Below are positions 1 to 11,182 of a DNA stretch of 64,000 nt, in pieces. The DNA comes from Marsupella aquatica. Its lineage: Eukaryota > Marchantiophyta. The notes beneath the pieces were generated by a model. The model had not been told where the DNA came from, made no database searches, and saw nothing but the letters and a program-made list of their open reading frames with translations. A program made the position numbers and the translations under genes. Location: NCBI GenBank assembly GCA_973895155.1, contig OZ316893.1:26412001-26476000 (forward strand), in the 5' to 3' direction. Each line of letters opens with the position of its first letter. The stretch's first letter is position 1.

Positions 1-3000
1 TAAGTGCTTTTCTTTGCATGATTGTGCTCTACTTATGCTTTTGTGTATTATCGGGAAAACAATCGGATATTGGAGTCGGGGTCCGATGTTGATAGAGACA
101 GTGGCAGAGAAGACCAAGTGGCTAGATTGCATTTGGTTATTCCTGGAGAAATCTTACCAAGGTGATTAGGACAGTGATGGTGGGGCAAGTGGAGTGCAGT
201 TGCATTGGTAGCCAGAGTGCAATGGTTGGAAGGGTGTGGTCTGACATGACAGTTTTTTTTTTTTTTCAAGGGAGGCAACCGCCCAAAGAACCGCCACCAC
301 CCGGGACAAAGGCCACCCGGACGGAAGCAGACCGCGGCCAACGGCAAACAAGGCCACAAACAAACACCAAACCTAATCCGGCCAAGGGTGCCACCCGGGG
401 CCCCAATGGTGGTCAATCGCAAGCGACCGCCACACGCTAGAACACCTCATGCTACCATGCTGGATCCAAATGCTATTACTGCTGCCACGTAGAGTCCTGT
501 GGTTGTGGTGCCGCCGTCTCTGTCTAACCTGAAAGGGGTCTTTGTAAGTCTCGGGACAGCCAAGGATCTGAAACCTCTGAACCGGCCACAGGTCAATCTT
601 CACTATCATCAGTGGTAGAGCTGAGGGACACAGGGCTATCAATCTGTTCCCAGGGGAGAAGCGCGGTTTGGAGTTGCCCAATGGCAGCCCGCAGTTGTCT
701 TGTCTAACATGACAGTGAGTGGGAGTGTAAGAAAACCTCAAGGTTGGCTAAAGGAGTGTATTGATTGAGACAGTTTAGTGCAGTAGGAATACTGAGATCC
801 AGATCCAATTAGATGTAACACACATTTGCATCCAATGTAAAACTCAACCAGAGCTTTGCTTCCTAGGCAAAGGATCCATTGTATTCAACTAGTTACATCA
901 ATTTCTTCATAAACTACACAACCTTCAACAGTTGGGATAATCCCTTCCACCCGAGACATACCAATGCCCAAGTGCATCTCTCAAATTTCCTCACTTCTAT
1001 TGGTACTTCTCAATGCTTTGGAATATAGAACCACTCCCAATCCTTGCCTTAAAATCCAATTTTCACTCTAACAACTGCCATAACTACCTTGTTCCAAGAA
1101 TCAGTGGTTACAACAACTAACTGCCAAGAACTTGTCCATTTGAACTATCTGAGTTATGTTCACTGTGCAATTTATGTGCATATGTCTTTTTGTTTGAATG
1201 TCATTTTATTAGTGTTTCACTTTTGTTGCATATGTCTTCATGTTTGACTGTCATTTTATTAGTGTTTCACTTTTCGTTGGTTATTCTTATTGTAAACTAC
1301 ACCTCTTTGCTAAGTTCCTCGTTGCTAAGTTCCTCTTTGGTGTTCCTCTTTGCTAAGTTCCTCTTTGCTAAGTTCCTCTTTCCTTCTATCTTGTTGCCTT
1401 TTTGATGTTGAGGACTACTTGCATTGACTGAATTCCTTAGTACAATCTTTCCAAAATTGATCTCTAGGCACCTTTCTGGCCTTCACTATCCATGGCGTTT
1501 CCAGTACTCTTCTGCAACTTCAGTTTGTCTTGCCTCTGTTGTATGCATCTCGCTAAATCTATGACCACTTACCCCAGTAATTGTTTGCTTGCTTGTTCCA
1601 ATACAACACTTTCTCACCAATCTGAACCAGAAAACTATACATTTGTTTCTCATCCCATATTTCCCTACAATCATGCCCGACTCTGTTTTGTGAGTTTGCA
1701 CGGAGGAGATGGTCTGAGTTCCCCAAGAGTGCCAGTCTGGCTGATAATGCACGAAGAGTACATTCCTTCGCATCTGACAATTTAAGGCCACAGCCTTTGT
1801 AAACTAGTTTACTCCATCTCGTTTCCCAAATTGCCACAATCATTACTCCAAAAGGGTTACTTACAACTCCAGCCAAATCTGTAGCGACTGCTTAGGCCTT
1901 CATCGGTTTCTGTATTTTCAAAACAACTGTGCCTATACAAGGCTTGTCCATCTCCTTATATACTCAAAACATTACATATCCTATGCTCTGGTTGAGTTTC
2001 ACTAATCTATACGAATATAACTTGGAATCTTGGAAATACAAAGGAATATGTACTTGGTGCGCTTTTCCGGGACAAATATTCTAGTAGTTGCACTATTCAA
2101 AGAAATTGTTTTACAATTGAATCCCACAGTTGCATGGCGTGGTGTCCTAGCACTATGGTACACACTTCATTTCCGTAGATGGTTTGATTGGGTTTCGCTA
2201 CCAAACCAGAAAGGGAATCTTTCACAAACATGGGTCCATTGTCTGCTGTACACTTTTTATAGAGTGGATTTTCAACGATTGGCCTGACGAGTGTGGCTAG
2301 CAAGCTTTTGGTTGGATGGGGTTAGGCTGGCAAACTTCTGGTTGATGGGGCCTAAACTTCTGAAATCACTTGAGGGATGGGTGGCTTGGTGAGGTCTAAA
2401 CGGGAAATCACTTCATGGGTTGCCTTTTAGTTCCATTGGCAACTGTGTTCTTCTGTCAGCTCCTATATAGGCTTCAAAACCCACTTCTGGACCACGTGTG
2501 CTACATTCCACACCATATGCTTAATCTTCCCGATACCAAATACAGTCAGTGAACACCTTTCAAGAGCGGGAACGATGAGTTCGAGTGAGAGGGAGCTGAT
2601 GAAATGTTAACAATTTGTAATGTTAGTGCGCGCCACAATACAGCAAACTGACCCAGGTTGGTGATCGTAATCTAACCAAGTCAAACTCTGGATCTTGGAT
2701 GAAAGATTGACGCTGTTCGGATCCAAATCAAGGCTTTGTAGCCAAAACTGAAGCCTACGAAATACATCTTGTTAAGTAGTCCCCCAAGTAGACTGTCAAC
2801 GACATGACAATCAGAGCCGTATCCGATTATCGGGAACAGAAGTAGTGACTATGTAAGGATACCTGTATATTCTTGTGATGCAGAAGGCAGGCACATGACT
2901 GACATGACTTAGCAAGATGAAAGCCAGCAAATATCTTCAACGTAATAAATAGCCTAAGCAATCCAAAGCTCACCACCACCAGATGGCATAAACGAACTTG

Positions 3001-3524
3001 ACGAATTTCATCACAATTTGCAAATTCAACAGGCGTACTTCGGAAAATTGTAAAACTTTTTGGAAACGGCACCTCTGGACACTTCTGGAAGTAAAAATAC
3101 TGTAAATACTGTCCCTACTCAAGGTCAGAAGATTTTCTTCGTAAATGATCAGAAACCTGACATGGATAGCTAAATGTTCTTAGACTGAACATCATGGGAT
3201 TCTTCAAAGGAAGTCGGTCAGTTCCAGCACATATTTACGAAGATTTTTAGTTGAGCAAACAGAGGCCATTTCATCCTGAGCACCTCAAATGGTTACGGGG
3301 GTCTAACTGCAAACTAATCCATATTCGCACCTAAATACCCAAGTGAGGCAAAGGGCAAGTATATGAGGTGGACACAATAATGTTAAGCTAAGTTGAAAGG
3401 ACTTCATACGACAGGCCTGATGATATAACTCAATTCCGAGGTATGAGATGAACTATGTACGAGACATTTTGTCAATACCAAAACTATTGCGAGGGTGATA
3501 GGACCCTGAATCTTTGTTGTGTTC
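1..3524. other. Intergenic stretch without a recognisable gene
   Basis: No conserved protein is visible on either strand. The longest open frames (about 60-125 codons) lack known motifs. A T-tract lies at about 251-266. The part up to about 2,600 looks transposon-derived, because a block at 1486-1876 on the minus strand resembles the element inserted in the copia gag region (see that entry). The last few hundred bases before 3525 are probably the 3' untranslated region and downstream flank of the cofactor B gene, which is read from the minus strand. Confidence 0.5.
1486..1876 (-). repeat. Degenerate repeat related to the element at 55.1-57.0 kb
   Basis: The minus-strand reading here contains the peptide blocks VAIWETRWSKLVYKGC and, further on, FLVQIGEKVLY. 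The plus strand at 55269-55560 reads EAIWGMHGSKLVYEGC in the equivalent place, with matching DNA around it (by eye roughly two thirds identical over about 65 bases). In neither copy is the frame part of a protein family I know, so the shared block may be non-coding element sequence that happens to stay open. I infer that both are copies of one dispersed element; its ends are not recognisable at this site. Confidence 0.4.
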
Positions 3525-6500
3525 TCATATTTCCTCATCTTCAAAGGGATCCCGCTCCGGGTAGTCTCCAATCTGGAAAACGGGTGATTTTCATTTAGAT
3601 AATCTTGATCCACAAGGTCAGCCAAGGAAAATAATGAACTTAGACCTGAATACTTTAACTGGAGTTTTACTTGGAAGACAAAACAATATCATCAAGTATA
3701 GCAGAGTGGAATTGAACTAGATCATCACTGGCAACAGAATAGTTTGGGAAAGAAAGCGGCCTCATCACAATAACTACACAACAGTTTCCAATTGAAATGG
3801 TATGGCCAATTGGTGCAGGCGTAGCCATCCGACCTTTAGTCTATCTGGCCGTAGCATAGAACCAAACGGTGAACGACACGTAAAGTATCTCTTCGCTTTC
3901 ACTCTGCACAGACATGTACCCAGTAGTCTTAATAAGAGGATTAGCGGTGGTAGCTACAACACGAATTTTTCGTGACCTTCTTATTTCCACAAAAAGGAAA
4001 ACGATTAGTCATCTTCCAACTTACAGAGGACCGGACAGATCTCTCGTTAGTTTGCTTTCACATCCTTATCTTGTTCTTCGAATGCTTTTCAAATATCATC
4101 GTACAATATATTCCTTTGACTTTTCTTAACTGCGCATAAAATAAAGATCAGAACTTCTTAACGACAGAAGGGAGTTTAAAGATCATACAGGCCATCATGC
4201 TTCCCAACTGGTTCATCATATTGGACCCCAACCCAAAAGCCAAGTTTTAAAGTCTCTGCCCTTCCAACGAACTTTACCACACCTCGTTTGCCTCCTGGAT
4301 CAACTTCACATCTATCCCCAACCTGCACACGATACAGTACACACTTCTAACATCACCAATATAGGAGAGAACTCTCCAATTGATAGACATGGGCAGCGTA
4401 TTCAGCATTTAAGAGCAAATGAGCACAGAAGGCAAGTTATCAGGGAGCAATCACATACAATCCGACTCACAAACTATTTTATCGAGTGGGAGTGATTCAT
4501 CCGATAGCTCAGGACTCGAGATTTGATTCAGTGGTTATAACGGAACAAAATTGTCGTCGTACTTTCATGCCTGATGCTAAGTCTTCCATGTAGCTATCGT
4601 CCAGTGGTTGAACCTGCAAGCCGGACATCATAAAAATTATCACACAACCCAGAGAAATCATGTTCCTACCCCATGTACAAACTGGATTACCAGGTAGAGG
4701 AAAACGGCCAGGTCATACACTGAAGTGACGGTTCCTCCAAAAAATCGTACTCAAAAAGTACCTAAAAGTTGTAATGGAATATGAGGCGTCCTTCAGTCAA
4801 GACTCCCAAGACCACCATGAATGGACTTTGACTGACCTCTGGAAGAGGCACCCCTCTCCTTGAAGCCATTTCCTGTGCAAGAAAACCAAAGAGCAGATAC
4901 ATGAATTAGAAGGCTTGAGGGCCTGAATTTTCGATGCTACAAGAATTCAATCTCAATATACATATGAACTGCGAAATGGTAAGTAGCCGTTTGGGCTATG
5001 ATTCATGATTCGTCCAGAAATTCACTGAAAGGAAGCCAAAGAGTAATCCTATCTTCGCATAAATTTTTCATTCGCGAGCACTCACAAATCCAGAAGATTT
5101 ATCATTATTACCAAGGATTTGACAGATTATTATTAAATTCCTTGGCCCTTCCGGGTAAGCCAAGATTATTTCAACAGATTTACGCCGGCCACTGTTAGTG
5201 ACTCTTGCAGGATGGCAACGGAAGTCAGTGTACCTTTTCCAGAGTCCATGTCGGATCTTCTTCGAGTCGCTTTTCTTTGAATTTTCTGTATGTGTCTGAA
5301 AGCACGAAAGTGACAAGTCTCATTTGCGTGCGGTGAACCGCTAGTGCAAGACTGGAAGTACCTTGGTCATCTTTAATTACAACTAGGCAACTACTCGACG
5401 ACTGACACCTCGCCCAGCTAATCAGAAATATCTTGAAGTTGCCCTTCCTGCCATTCAATAAAAGGAATGGACACACATTCGTCCCGCTCTCTTATCGACC
5501 TCTTTGTGGGAGAATCTGGGGAACCTACCATCACGCTTATTGTACGCATCATCTGAAATAGTGTATTTCTCAATCAATGAAGTGTCTTCCAGCCAGCCTG
5601 CTGCTGCAAGTGACCCTGGGTCAAGGTCTACAATGTGAATGAGGTACCTGTGAACCACTTACCCAAATGACACAACCGTCATGAGCCAGCCTGGTGATCA
5701 GAATCTCCTGTCAATCAGCAGGTGACCACATATCACTCGAGACTTAAGATTAGTTGTTTCCAATGAAGCATAAATGACAAGACTACAACGGCAGCCGAAG
5801 AATACAGCCAAGAAATTTGAATGAATAATGTATCTTCAAAGCTACTTTTGTGGTTCAGCTTAACGAGATAAAGATAATTGTCACAGCACCCTGAAATTCT
5901 GTCTCCAATCAGAACCTAATTTTGGATTTACTTTAACGTGAGAAGCCGGGAAGTTCACCACGCTGGTCTCCGCCAGTCAGGGATGGAATGCATAATTCTT
6001 CCGCACGAAGGAAAGGGTATCAGAGGGAGTTGAATGTGTAAGTACCTACCCGTCAGATGGAGAGTAATACCCTAATGCTCGATTATCTTCCACTAGATCA
6101 TAAAGCTTTGTATTTTCCTCATCGAATAGCTGCAGGTACATTGACTCAACTGCCGTCCCAGTGTGCGTCCGCAGCCGTTCCTTCACATTCCCGATCGTTG
6201 TCTGAGGCACATCGCCTTTATCAGATTAGTCCAGCAATTCAGACGTAACTGTCAACTTCAAGACAAATTCAGAAGCAAAATCTGCATAATTTGGAGGACA
6301 CGAAGTTGGCAAGGATTCGATAAGCGCTTCCTAGTTCTTCGAGGACTGAGTATGGACTATAATTACACCATTCGACTGTTTCATCGAAAATCTCCAGTAA
6401 CGTAAATGTCAGGGTATGTCATTTGTTCGTCATTGCCATCTTCTCCAGCTCTAACTTAAAGCTTGGAAATGGGCACATTATTCGAGAAAATGCTCATAGC

Positions 6501-6786
6501 AGGTGGGCTTTCCGAGCGGCTGCTCCTCCGGGATCGATTAATCTCTCTATCGATTCCGAGTTCCCACATAGAACCATAGACAACTAAACAAATAGACGCA
6601 GCAGAGAGGTAAACACTGGGAGGTGATACGATGGAGATTACAACTTACGTGTAGATCGAAGCGCAGTTCCTGAAATCTTGCTTTCAGGTTGGAATGTGTC
6701 ACTTGCAAGAGGACCATGTCCTCTGCCTGGTTCTGTGAAGACGGGACCCTGACATAGTTCCTTAGAGACTCTAACGCGACCGACAT
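3525..6786 (-). CDS. TFCB: Tubulin-folding cofactor B (CAP-Gly protein)
   Basis: Family role: a cytosolic chaperone that takes alpha-tubulin from the CCT chaperonin pathway and passes it to cofactor E for heterodimer assembly. Nine coding exons, 5' to 3': 6786-6649, 6201-6050, 5647-5529, 5295-5234, 4872-4837, 4613-4563, 4322-4189, 3903-3834, 3572-3525. They total 810 nt (269 aa plus stop), with GT-AG borders and consistent phase; Arabidopsis TFCB is about 243 aa. An N-terminal ubiquitin-like part contains [14 protein letters not shown] and TIGNVKERL. The linker reads [20 protein letters not shown] and YRKFKEKR. The CAP-Gly domain spans about residues 187-250 and holds [11 protein letters not shown] and GKHDG (226-230). 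The acidic tail is [14 protein letters not shown]. The start at 6786 gives about 20 residues ahead of the conserved VTHSNLK; another ATG closer to VTHSNLK (MVLLQ) is possible. Exon 8 is the most diverged and its donor (AAG/GTCGGA) is weak. Confidence 0.95.
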
Positions 6787-7080
6787 TCTCTCCCGAGCAA
6801 CAGGGGAAGGCTCGAGCAAAGGAATGTAGAGAGGCAAGGCGACGGACAGCAAAATGATGTCACTCCACGGAAAGCACAATCTGGAGATGGAGATAAATCA
6901 TGACGCGATTCATGTCAACAAGATGAGGAGGCAGGACAGCGCTCTGGAGTCTGGACTGAAGAATCTCGAGGGAGCCCGGGCGGATTAAAATTCAGTGCAC
7001 AGATCTAGTGACCATCGCCAGAGTCAGAAGCTCTCCTGCACAAAAGATACATGAGTATCCCAAAAACAAAACAAAAACGG
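6787..7080. promoter_or_regulatory. TFCB: Upstream flank of the cofactor B gene
   Basis: This is the sequence immediately 5' of the minus-strand TFCB start. It should contain its 5' untranslated region and core promoter by position. I see no clear TATA box or other decisive element, so this is a positional inference only. Confidence 0.3.
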
Positions 7081-7329
7081 GAGGCAGTTACACTACAAAA
7101 TCCCATGTTGGTAATCACAATTACCCTTTCTTTGAACGTGGTAATCACACATTATCAAAACTAGCCCCGATTACCCTTCTTTGAATTTGAAGGGAAGATA
7201 ATAAAAATGTCACCAAAATATATTTTTTATTCACATATTTTGAAGTTAATAAAAATAAATAAAAAATATCATACATGTTATTATTTTAATAATCAGACAT
7301 AACATATTATAGTACTCTTTTCTATGCAC

Positions 7330-7935
7330 ATTTTTAGTTTTTCTATACTACATCCCATTTATATACATATAATATGGTGGGGCCATAGAGATCAATTTTT
7401 AATATAAATAGAAATCATAACAAAAAGTAATAATAATTTTCATTTGAATCATGACATACATCATAGACATCAATTTTCTCATCATTCCACATGGAGTTAC
7501 GGTCTAGAGGCTTCACTCTAGAAATCTAGGCCCCAACTCTAACTTGTAATTGCAGATTTATAAGTAAGATGTGTTAATATTGGCCCCCACTACGCGTTCT
7601 TTGAAGGGGAGTTAAATAAAACTGTCACCAAAAACAAAATGGTGAAATTATTTTTTGAGTTTAATGAAATTATTGTACAAGTTTATCATTTTAATAATCA
7701 TGCACAACTCATCATACCCATTTCTATGCACATATTGGTGTGGCCATACAGTTCATTTTTTAATATAAATAAAAATCATGACAAAAATCAGACATGCTTA
7801 TCATTTGATATATATCATAGTCATGAGTTTTGTCATCCACATGATAAGCCATGGAGTGTCTGGAGTCTTCACTCTAGAACCCTAGGCCTCAACTCTAGCT
7901 TGTAGTTGGGGCTTTATAAGTAAAATAGGGAGTGC
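7330..7935. repeat. AT-rich imperfect duplication (two copies of a ~200-bp unit)
   Basis: Two diverged direct copies lie at about 7370-7575 and 7735-7930. Shared landmarks are GGTG(G)GGCCATA, TTTTTAATATAAATA, CTTCACTCTAGAA followed by CTAGGCC, and TTTATAAGTAA. The sequence ahead of each copy is also related (CCCC..TAC..TTCTTTGAA, then TGTCACCAAAA). A third, more diverged copy is at 28860-29040. No coding potential. This is a dispersed family of unknown class. Confidence 0.6.
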
Positions 7936-7999
7936 ACATTTTCTTATTTATCTTTAAAATGTAAGATGTGCACTTATTGATTTAAAGAAAATAACTAGG

Positions 8000-8226
8000 T
8001 TTATCATGGTATGGAGGGATGTACTACTATATATTGATGTGCAATTATCGGGACTACAAAATTGGATTTGGCGAGAGACCAACAAAAGTGACATGAATGG
8101 CTTTAGTTTATCATGGTATGGAAAGATGTCCTACACCATATATGTCATATTTTGATGTGCAGTTACCAGTACTACAAATTGGGTTCGGCGAGAGATGGAC
8201 AGAAGTGACATCAATGGCTTTACAGT
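8000..8226. repeat. Tandem duplication, ~110-bp unit, two copies
   Basis: Unit one starts at 8000 and unit two at 8107, both with TTTATCATGGTATGGA. Both continue through ATTGATGTGCA or TTTGATGTGCA, then GGCGAGAGA and GTGACAT.AATGGCTTTA. The copies differ by scattered substitutions and short indels, so the duplication is not recent. Confidence 0.75.
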
Positions 8227-8270
8227 TTAGTGAAATGCAAATCATAGAAGCGCTGGCAGGAGAAAGTATT

Positions 8271-8294
8271 TGTGTGTGTGTGTGTGTGTGTGTG
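8271..8294. repeat. (TG)n microsatellite
   Basis: Twelve uninterrupted TG dinucleotides. A related short GTGTGT run follows near 8316. Simple repeat only. Confidence 0.95.
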
Positions 8295-8994
8295 GCAATC
8301 AATACCGATTTGAATGTGTGTATGGCAATCAATGTTTCCTTTCTCACTGAATTCTCCCAATGTATTTGTGACGGACCCCACAGTGTGTTACTTGATGGAC
8401 CCCTGAGTTTTTTATTACCTTAATTTAAGGTTGATGATTTAAGGTCTATCAATTGTCTGATTTGTGGATGTTGATTTGAGGTCTATTATTAGTCTGGATC
8501 ATTGAGGGTCTCGTCAGGTAACACTTTTCATTTTGAGGGTCCATCAAGCATGCACCTCAAATTTTCCCACGTTTGCTACCAAGTGAATCTGCACATTTGC
8601 TGTGAGGTGAAGTGGCTAGCCAATAGGGCATCTCAAACCTGGCTGATCCCCATTTTGTTTTTTGGGGGGGTGGGGGGAGGGGCATCCAGAGACTGAAAAG
8701 CTTCTCCCAAACGGAGTGCCAGGACCACCATCTAAAGTTACCCCCAGGGGGTTCTTTGGATTGACTGGGGTGGGCAGATCCAAATGTGGGTTTAACCAGG
8801 CATAAGCTCTATAGTAAGTCCATTTAACCAGTAACAATTCTGCTCCCCCCTCCCCCAGGCTGGCCCAAGTGCTTGCATTCATAGTCAGAGTGGTTTGTGT
8901 AAAATGTTATGATCCTCCCCCGCTAGTGTGAATGTGCAATCATTTTGTAGAAAAGTTTCAAACATTCATTTCCCCCTTTGAATGCGAATAGATT

Positions 8995-10350
8995 GACCCA
9001 GCTTCAAATTGCTACACTCCATGACCATTGTGGGTGAATCAAGCTGTAGAAAGTCATGATTCTTTTTGAGTTTTTTTCCAACTAGGCTAGGAAATGCCTC
9101 CCAATCCATTTGCCCATTTTTCGGTCCTCCCAACAGTTAGTCTCTCCAATCAAATCTTGCCCAATTTCAAATTGCTACACTCCATGGCCATTTAGGGTGA
9201 ATCACGCAGTAGAAAGTCATGATTCTTTTTGAGTCTTTTTCCAACTAGGCTAGGAAAATGCCTCCCAATCCATTTGCCCATTTTCTGGTCCCTGGGCCAC
9301 CACAACATTGTTCAAGTTTGGCAAGGCAGCTAAATTCACTGATATAAGTTACTGATAATTGATTGTCTTAAGTGATGGAGTGGGATTACTATCCAGTTTA
9401 AAGCTCTCACATGACATGAGATCAAATCCCGCCCAACTTCAAAATGCCTCCCCCTCTATTTTCCCCTTTTTCCGGTACTCCCAACAAATAATCTCTCCAA
9501 TCAAATCCCGCCCAACTTCAAATTGCTACACTCCATGGCCATTGTGGGTGAATTAAGCTGTAGAAAGTCATGATTATTTTGAGTCTTTTTCCAACTAGGC
9601 TAGGCCAGCGATGGTTATTTTTGAGTTTTTTTCCAACTAGGCTAGGCCAGCGATGGTTATTTTTGAGTTTTTTTCCAACTGGTCTAGGCCACCAATGATT
9701 ATTTTTGAGTTTTTTTTCAACTAGGCTAGGCCACCAAAACATTGTTCAAGTTTGGCAAGGCAGCTAAATTCACTGATATATGTTACTGACAATTGACTGT
9801 CTTAAGTGATTCACTGATATATGTTACTGATATTTCACTGTCGTAAGTGATGGAGTGGGATTACCATCTAGTTTAAAGCTCTCACATGACATGAGATCAA
9901 ATCCCACCCAACTTCAAATTGCCTCCCCCTTCATTTGCCCATTTTTCGGGTCCTCCCAACAGTTAGTCTCTCCAATCAAATCCCGCCCAACCTTGAAATT
10001 GCTACACTCCATGGCCAGTGGGGGAATTAAGCTGTAGAAAGCCATGATTCATTATTGAGTCTTTTTCCAACTAGGCTAGGCCACCACAACATTGTTCAAG
10101 TTTGGCAAGGCTGCTAAATTCACTGATATATGTGACTGATAATAGACCGTCTTAAGTGATTCACTGATATATGTTACTGATAATAATTGTCTGTCTTAAG
10201 TGCTGGAGTGGGATTACCATCCAGTTTAAATCTCTCACATGACATGAGATCAAATCCCGCCCAACTTCAAAATGCCTCCCCCTCCATTTTGCCCATTTTT
10301 CGGGTCCTCCCAACAATTCGTCTCTCCAATCAAATCCCGCCCAACTTCAA
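8995..10350. repeat. Diverged satellite-like array, about four units of ~350-480 bp
   Basis: Landmarks recur in the same order: ATCAAATCCCGCCCAACTTC, GCTACACTCCATGGCCA, AAGCTGTAGAAAG.CATGATT, CCAACTAGGCTAGG, CATTGTTCAAGTTTGGCAAG, CACTGATATA.GTTACTGA and CACATGACATGAGATCAAAT. The CATTGTTCAAG landmark is at about 9306, 9742 and 10089, and partial units flank these. Short stretches stay open (9855-10037, 10187-10630) only because the unit repeats; they carry no protein signature. The array lies 0.8 kb upstream of the UBR7 gene. Confidence 0.75.
9572..9736. repeat. 42-bp minisatellite inside the satellite array
   Basis: About four tandem units, each carrying TTATTTTTGAGTTTTTTTCC, then AACTAGGCTAGGCCA and a short CGATG or CAATG joint. 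Because 42 is divisible by three, the minus strand shows an apparent 14-residue peptide repeat with the core KKLKNNH.WPSLVG. I regard this as an artefact of the repeat length, not a protein. Confidence 0.8.
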
Positions 10351-10528
10351 ATCGCTCCCCTCAATGAGCCGAGTAATTAAGTTCTTGAATGTCGATGATT
10401 CTTTCCTCCCATCGTGCTCTCTCCGGGAGTGCGGAATTCATCAGCGTTCGAGCGGAGAGGTGAGCTGCACGGTGCCTCACAATCTGTACCTGTTCCGCCG
10501 TTCAATTCGTCATCGTTTGCTGATGAGC

Positions 10529-10570
10529 TCTCTCCTCTCCTCTCCTCTCCTCTCCTCTCCTCTCCTCTCC
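10529..10570. repeat. (CTCTC)n / (TCTCC)n pyrimidine microsatellite
   Basis: About eight TCTCC units in a row in the region upstream of the UBR7 start. CT-rich tracts are common in plant promoters and 5' leaders, so a promoter-proximal role is possible but not shown. Confidence 0.9.
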
Positions 10571-10652
10571 AGCGAAACGCTTGCTTGCTTTGTTCCTTGC
10601 TCGCTTGATGGATTGTTGATTGATTGTTGATTGGTTGTTGATTGATTGGTTT

Positions 10653-11066
10653 GTGGAGGCTTGATCGCTGGAATTGAGTGAGGTCGGGTTTCTTGCGAGG
10701 AAGGAAGAACGAGGAAGAGGGAAAAAGGAGTGATTCAGATAACCAGGTAGAAGGAGAGAGTGTTTTGTTAGGGTGAGAAATCTACACAAATTGGTTCATT
10801 GATACTTATTGCGACACTGGAGTTGATTGAGGTTGATTTCTTGCGAGGACGAAAGAACGAGACAGAGAGAGTCATCTCGTTTAGGGTGCGAAATCTACAC
10901 AAATTAATTCATTGATACTTATCGCGACCCTGGAATTGATTGAGGTTGATTTCTTGCGAGGACGAAAGAACGAGAAAGAGAGAGAAAGAGAGAGAAAGAG
11001 AGTGTGATTCACAGCTCCGGGTAGAAGAAGAGGGTCTTCTCGTTAGGCTGAGAAATCTATACAAAC
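10653..11066 (+). repeat. Tandemly triplicated block in the UBR7 leader/promoter
   Basis: Three imperfect copies of a ~120-140-bp block, each with GGAATTGA or GGAGTTGA, TTTCTTGCGAGGA.GAAAGAACGA, a GA-rich stretch, GTTAGG.TGAGAAATCTA or TTTAGGGTGCGAAATCTA, then ACAAA and (first two copies) TTCATTGATACTTAT.GCGAC. The last copy ends about 120 bp before the UBR7 ATG. The block is probably transcribed leader or core promoter. It contains no long upstream frame that I would call coding. Confidence 0.75.
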
Positions 11067-11182
11067 TCCGGTCGGATTCGCTGGATAGTGAGTACCTGCG
11101 GAGGAGAAGAACGATTTAGGGCCGCTGTGTGGAAACGGCATTGAGTTTTTGAGCGAGGGAGAGGGGAGAGAGGAGAGGAGAG

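Noticed and set aside
9518-9742. 14-residue peptide repeat protein on the minus strand
   Set aside because: Follows from a 42-bp DNA repeat whose length is a multiple of three; no start context or conserved fold.
10187-10630. 147-codon plus-strand frame upstream of UBR7
   Set aside because: Built from satellite units and the TCTCC microsatellite; no protein signature.
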